Assembly (NCBI GenBank): GCA_963682175.1
Contig: OY821789.1
Span: 3,596,001 to 3,660,000 of the forward strand
Source: Triglochin maritima
Taxonomy: Eukaryota; Streptophyta; Magnoliopsida; Alismatales; Juncaginaceae
Reading direction: 5' to 3'
Length of the DNA: 64,000 nucleotides
The position numbers and the translations under genes are program-made. The notes under the pieces are model-generated. The model was not told where the DNA came from, did no database searches, and saw nothing but the letters and a program-made list of their open reading frames with translations. Shown piece by piece: positions 59,047-64,000 of this stretch. Within the stretch, counting starts at the first letter, position 1. Each line of letters opens with the position of its first letter.

Positions 59047-60908
59047 TGAGGTGAAAGTGAAAGATTGTGAAGTGACTGATTTGACATTTATAAGTAAGTT
59101 GTGGTTGAGTGACGAAGAAAAGAAATACTGATTTAACTAGGTTGACATTTATAAAAATAGCCTAAAGATAGCCTAAAGACATTTTTGGCATAATGGTATC
59201 GAATTAGAGGGCATTAATAACAATAGCTCACAAATAATATTGACATAATAATATTAAATGGGGGATGTAAATGCAAAAGCTCTATTATTTCAGATTTTCC
59301 TCGTGATCTTCCAGCTGTAACAGAATACGATGCACGACCGGATACCTTTTATATTTGGAAAATATATTAATTATGTAATAAAATGTCAATGACTTACAGT
59401 TGGTGCGAACGCTCATTATCTTCTGCAATCTTGCATGAACCTGTCTGTAACTGTAATTGTCCATGACCACCTTTATTCACCGCCCACCACTGCACCAATC
59501 TGTTTGCTATTTCTTACCATGCAAGCATTCAATTGCTGATGCAAACATCAAAATATTTCCACGGGATCAGAAATTCAGAAATAGTGCTTGGTTGCTTGTA
59601 GATTGGGTCTGCCAAGAGAGAAAGCTGCTTAGCTTCATGTTCACCTGCCATTCATTTTAAATGTCTACAGTTTTCAGATTATTAAAAAGCTCATACATTG
59701 TTTTCTTGCAAATGAAACAGGAAAAGACTTCAGCATGTTGTTCAAATTTGTCTTTTGCTTTAATCTTATTTGGCAACAACTACCAGGGACAATCAGCCAA
59801 CAAATTGCTTTTCATGGTCTAAATGGACTAACATAGCAGACCACAAAAATTTCAAATGTTCTTAGGTATATTACTAATTTACTACCATTTCTCATCCTGC
59901 CAGCCACTATAGCTAATGCATCTAATCAACATGCTCAAAATCATTAAGCTGCATTGCTTATTGGAATAGCTGCGCACATGACAAGGTTTGTCAATCCAAT
60001 TCCTGTGATTCTGATGATCAGCTTATTTTGCTTCTCCAAATCTACCAAATTTTGCTTCATGTGCAAAATACGCTGACTGGGCCTGGGTAAGCCCGATCGG
60101 CCGTTTGGCACTCGGATGGGCTTCCATCTTTAAACAGCTCAAGTTGGGGAGCCCAGAATTGCAATATTTACGTGAAAGATCCTCCCAACTACAGACTACA
60201 GTGTGAAAGATCCATCCAAGTTGGAATTGTTGTACTGTCCAAATTCTCAAAAGCATGTAAAAATTGCAAAAAATAAATATTAATCGTGATATTATATACC
60301 ATGCAAATTATTTTAACACACAAAGATATGCATGCGTTGATTATAATTTGACTCCTCCGTCTTTTAACCTTACAACATTTTGCACTTCAATCCTTTGGAA
60401 GTCAGCAGTTACCCCACGCTGGGCAATCTTCCAATATTGGCACGCTGACCCTTGAACCGCATATAATAAGGCTCTCACCCTTAAAGAATTTTTTTTGGTA
60501 GTGTAGGAGTCTAATCTTATCTTACAGGGTAGAAAGGGGTAAAATATGTATTTGGGGTCCAATGAGAGTTTTATTATTTCCAATGCAATAGTAATTTGTG
60601 AATAATTTGTCAAAAAATTGGAAGAGATGACTAACTTTCGAGGATTGCTAAGGTCAAAAGAATAAATTATTTACTATCAAGAGATAGTGATACATAGTGG
60701 TGAGGGTATAATTTTGGCTCGAACGTGAAATTCAACTCGATGTTTTAACTGAAAATAAAAGAGTTAACTAATAAATTTAAAAAAACATTTAACTTGGATC
60801 GCTAAACAAACGGCTCTCAAACTCGATTTTATGACTCTAGATTTTTATTATTCAATTTTTATTTATTTGTTGGTATGCAATAATAATATATAGTAATATA
60901 TAATATTC
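59047..60908. other. intergenic region right of MULE-2
   Basis: AT-rich DNA. A minus stretch at 59285-59470 could be two small exons with a 60-bp intron, but no family is recognised. No gene is supported. Confidence 0.4.
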
Positions 60909-60916
60909 AAATTTTA

Positions 60917-61309
60917 TTGGACCGCTAAACGTCGTCCGTAAATTACTTAAATTGCTAATGTCAATTACCATTTTACCATTTTCTCAATTTTACTTATTTA
61001 TTTATGCTCCCAATAGTCTTTTTTTTTCATACTACAACAAAAAATAACCATGAAATATGAAATCATAAAAAGAATACGGACGTTTTTTGTTTCGACACAC
61101 TATTATTGTATTCCGGATATTGATCTGTTTACCTATTTAATTACGTTTGTGTTTTTTTCCCACTCAATCACCACTGAAATCTTGCAACGTAACCTCAAAT
61201 AATTTGAAATAACACACCGTATAAATTTAAGATTTAAATGAATTATGAAAGATAAAATAGTGATTGAGAAAGACGATTTAAGTAAAAACCACGACGAATA
61301 GTAATTTCC
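60917..61309. mobile_element. decayed non-autonomous relative of MULE-2
   Basis: The left end GG(A)CCGCTAAACGTCG...AATTACTTAAAT and the right end CGATTTAAGTA...AGTAATTTCC resemble the MULE-2 TIRs. AAATTTTA repeats at 60909-60916 and 61310-61317 look like target duplications. Near 61163-61220 fragments resemble the start of MULE-2 transposase exon 2 (ATCACCACTGAAATCTTG, TTTGAAATAACACACCGTA). Confidence 0.55.
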
Positions 61310-61395
61310 AAATTTTAACTCATTTATTGAGACTAGCTGAAATTAAATATATATATATAAAAAAAACGAACTACGTCCACACGAGTAGACAAAAC

Positions 61396-61647
61396 TAGGG
61401 GTGAGCAAAATTCGGTCCGGTCCGGGCACCCGGACCGAACCGGACCGAATTTTTTCGATCCGGTCTTCGGTCCACAAAATTTTGGAAATTCGGTCTTCGG
61501 TCCGGACCGGATCGAAAATTTAAAGGGAAAATCCGAATTTTGGACCGACCCGGACCGAACCGAACATATTCGGTCCGGTCTTCGGTCCGGACTTCCCGAA
61601 AATTCGGGTTTCGGTCTGGTCCGGTCCTGGACCGAAGCTCACCCCTA
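61396..61647. mobile_element. hAT-like MITE, 252 bp
   Basis: TIRs TAGGGGTGAGC...GCTCACCCCTA with 8-bp flanks GACAAAAC / GACAAAGC. The interior is repeats of TTCGGTCCGG and its complement, able to fold on itself. Confidence 0.8.
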
Positions 61648-61745
61648 GACAAAGCCATGGGTCGGCTACCTTATCGGTCCAGAAAACCACAAAATCCAAA
61701 CCCACCCAAAGTCTGAAACGAAACCCAAACCCAAAGCGATCAAAA

Positions 61746-62700
61746 ATGCGGTTCACGGACTCACCGGCGGTGGACCTCCCGGTCGGCGACGTCGTCCTCT
61801 CCCTACAGAAAGACAACTCCACCCTCCAAGTGGGAACCACCGTCTGGTCGTGCTCCCTCGTCCTCATCAAGTTCGTCGAGCGCTGGACCACCACCTCTCC
61901 CAATCCCAATCCCAACCCCAACCCCTACTCCCCCTCCCTCCACTCTCTCCCACCAAGCGCGCCATCGAGCTAGGCTCCGGCAGCGACGGCGGCGGCCTCA
62001 GACTCGCCATCCTCGGCCTCTCCGACCTCCTCCTCACCGATACTGCCCCCGTCCTCCCCGCCCTCAAACGCAACCTCAAGCGCAACCGGAAACTCTTTCC
62101 GGGGAAACCCCCGAGGTACGCGGAGATGAGGTGGGGGTGCGAGGCCAGATCGAGGCAGCGAGGGGGGCGGGGTTTGATTTGGTGGTGGCGGCGGACGTGG
62201 TGTATCTGGAGGAATCAGTGGGGGAGTTAGTGGAGTCGATGGAGAGGCTGGTAAAGGAGGATGGGGTGGTGCTGTTGGGATATCAAGTTAGAGGGGTGGA
62301 GGTCGATCGGTTGTTTTGGGAGGTTTGTCGGGTGTAATCATGAACCAGACCTGGTCATGGTTTTGTTTCTCTTCCGCTTCAATTTTTTATTTTGCCTAAC
62401 TCTTTTTATTTTCTTTGCTGTACTATTCGACTCTTGACCGCAATTCACCGTCTATCTCATCCGCGTTATTTCGGTTCTATTCTGAAAAAGTATTAAAAAT
62501 ATTAAAAATTTCAAAAAAATCAAAAAAAAAATCTTTAAAATACATGCTGGTTTGAGGTCGTGGGGGCGCACGACGCTCGTTAAAGATGCCCTCAACGGAG
62601 ATTTGAGGTCGAGAAGGTTACTCGTGGAGATTTGCATCCTGATTATGCGTTTGAAGAGACGGATGTGTATTTTCCCAGGAAGAAGAAGAATAAGGGGTGA
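61746..62700 (+). pseudogene. METTL21-type protein lysine methyltransferase, frameshifted
   Basis: Pieces of a seven-beta-strand methyltransferase occur in order but in different frames. The N-terminus is at 61746-61950 (LQVGTTVWSCSLVLIKFVE). Motif I and the next part follow in a second frame (KRAIELGSGSDGG, LLLTDTAPVLPALKRNLKRN, about 61950-62110). FDLVVAADVVYLEESVG...DGVVLLGYQ is in a third frame (about 62131-62335). A C-terminal FEVEKVTRGDLHPDYAFEETDVY lies at 62598-62700 after about 260 bp of unrelated sequence. Motif I is altered (GSGSDGG where GAGCG is usual). Two frameshifts argue for a pseudogene. The 62337-62597 gap may be an intron or an insertion, so a mis-assembled live gene is not fully excluded. 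Confidence 0.7.
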
Positions 62701-63635
62701 TTAAGATTAATGGAGACGGATGTGTTTTGAGTTTAATCAAGTTCGTAAAAACACTTGATGATTCTTAAATAATAATGCAACGCAAGGATGGAATTACGAT
62801 TGATGGAGGAGAATTATAAACATGTTATTTCAGTTGTTTAACTGAGTGTGAACCAACTACAGTGTGTGCATGGCTTTGAAAAAAACATTTTGTTTCGGGA
62901 CCATCCTGCTGGAAAGTATCAGAAAATGAAAAGGAACCGTTCACATACTTAGGAAGCTCAGATGTTGTTAGAGCTAAAACCCTCGACCCCATAAAAAGTT
63001 CAATTGAGTATGTACATCAGTACATCGTTTGGATGGCACCTCCTTCGACGACTTTGACGTCCTTACCAGTTACCACCACTACGCTACGTTGTATTTTAAT
63101 AATTGACATTCACTATGCTTAATTAATCCAATTTGCGTACTAAAGAAAGAAAATCGTTGTATTTTAGACTATGATTATCCACACAACGAACGAAAACAGG
63201 AAATAATGTGATTTTTAAACGAAAGGAGCTGCATATACTCGAAGAATAAGCCCCAAGTGGGGCCTATAAATTCAAATATCCTGCTCAAAGGAGTATCCGA
63301 GTATATTCCTGTTCCCAACATCCGTTAGAAACTTGGCATAATAAGGAGCTGAAAGTGATGTCATCTGCCACACCACCCCTATTTTGAGTTTAGTAACAAG
63401 GAACTAATTGAAAAGAGTAAGCTTTCCCTTTTTTCTTTCTGCTCTTGTTCAAAATCAGACCTTTAGAATGTACTCATCAATAGTGGACTTAAACAACCCG
63501 CTGAGCTATATCAGATACAAATCATCTATACAGAAAAATCGCTGAGACCGAAATCATCCCATGAATGAATGAGGTAACAGTACCTGTGTTTCAAGCAAAC
63601 CCAGGTGTAAATTATTTGAGTGGATCAACAAAAAG
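62701..63635. other. intergenic, no gene seen
   Basis: AT-rich DNA without a recognisable feature; the last 100-200 bp are probably the 3' UTR of the minus-strand gene ending at 63636. Confidence 0.45.
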
Positions 63636-63800
63636 TCAGGAAGGTGCGGCAGACTTGCTGGGTTCAGAAGCTTGTGTGCCATGCTTGAACTTAAAAATGC
63701 CGGAGAGACCTCGCTCATTGGCGAGCTTCTGTAGCTCAGCAACTCTTTTATCGAGCATCTCAAGTTTTCTTTCCAGTTCCTGCTCTCTTTCTCTTATCTC
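63636..63800 (-). CDS. last exon of a coiled-coil protein, rest outside window
   Basis: After an acceptor (GGCACAG, 63801-63807) the exon encodes 54 residues and a stop. They form a highly charged heptad-like helix (EIREREQELERKLEMLDKRV, AELQKLANERG) followed by FKFKHGTQASEPSKSAAPS. Length, charge and codon pattern support a true exon. The family is not recognised. The intron upstream runs to the window edge. Confidence 0.6.
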   Translation of the reverse strand, partial: EIREREQELERKLEMLDKRVAELQKLANERGLSGIFKFKHGTQASEPSKSAAPS

Positions 63801-64000
63801 CTGTGCCAACCACCAAAGCAAAGTAGATAACAAGTCGGTTAGACAATGATAAGGCAATAGTTTTCCAAGTGATCTTTACTACTGCCATCCAGAAGTGTCA
63901 AACTTCTGGAAATAAGAAAAATACGTGCAGATTTTACTGGTCGCTCAAGTTATATTATCATAATTGTCCATATACCAGAACTAGTTCGATTTACTTTGAC
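63801..64000 (-). other. intron of the minus-strand coiled-coil gene
   Basis: No further exon is visible before the right edge. Confidence 0.5.

Noticed and set aside
59285..59470. Possible two-exon fragment on minus with a 60-bp intron
   Set aside because: Very short, no family recognised, and no neighbouring exon found.
61395..61658. Minus frame rich in Arg/Pro/Asp
   Set aside because: It is a product of the GGTCCGG repeats within the hAT-like MITE.

Overview
The window is plant nuclear DNA, from an angiosperm and probably a dicot. The genes have spliced exons with GT-AG introns and belong to plant families: RABA GTPase, ARF3/ETTIN, DUF1685, fasciclin arabinogalactan protein and plant mobile domain. 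Intergenic DNA is AT-rich and full of plant transposons. The species cannot be named from the sequence.

Host genes from left to right. The last exon of a RABA1-type Rab GTPase (849-1281, +) faces a five-exon RING-H2 E3 ligase gene (2138-5727, -). A complete ten-exon ARF3/ETTIN gene lies at 32603-37391 (+); it has two tasiR-ARF target sites and no PB1 domain. A two-exon DUF1685 gene (39523-40460, +) and a two-exon GPI-anchored fasciclin-like arabinogalactan protein (47496-48679, +) follow. Near the right edge are a METTL21-type methyltransferase pseudogene (61746-62700, +) and the last exon of a coiled-coil protein (63636-63800, -).

Mobile DNA covers about half of the window. MULE-1 (7022-23534) has a 9-bp target duplication, GC-rich terminal inverted repeats, a FAR1/MULE/SWIM transposase on + and a convergent gene for a mobile-domain-like protein fused to a Ulp1/C48 SUMO-protease domain on -. 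One minisatellite (core TGTTCGGAATAAG) fills an intron of each gene, in the sense orientation both times, and also the space between the two 3' ends. A very young gag-pro-only Ty3/Athila-like LTR element (14936-22355, target duplication ACACA) sits inside the minisatellite in the Ulp1-gene intron. MULE-2 (52557-59038) is compact and looks intact. It has 64-bp TIRs, a plant-mobile-domain gene on + and a transposase fused to an OTU cysteine protease on -. The first intron of each MULE-2 gene carries GC-rich perfect or near-perfect hairpins. A decayed small relative lies at 60917-61309.

Three solo LTRs (43392-44321, 44731-46525, 49383-51507) are packed with the palindrome CGGTCGACCG or variants, although they appear to come from two unrelated retroelement types. 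Other transposon pieces are a 5'-truncated LINE in an ARF3 intron and a 252-bp hAT-like MITE.

The strongest candidates for something undescribed are the intron-resident repeat arrays of the two MULEs, the pairing of each transposase with a mobile-domain protein and a ubiquitin/SUMO-type cysteine protease, and the palindrome arrays shared by unrelated LTRs.
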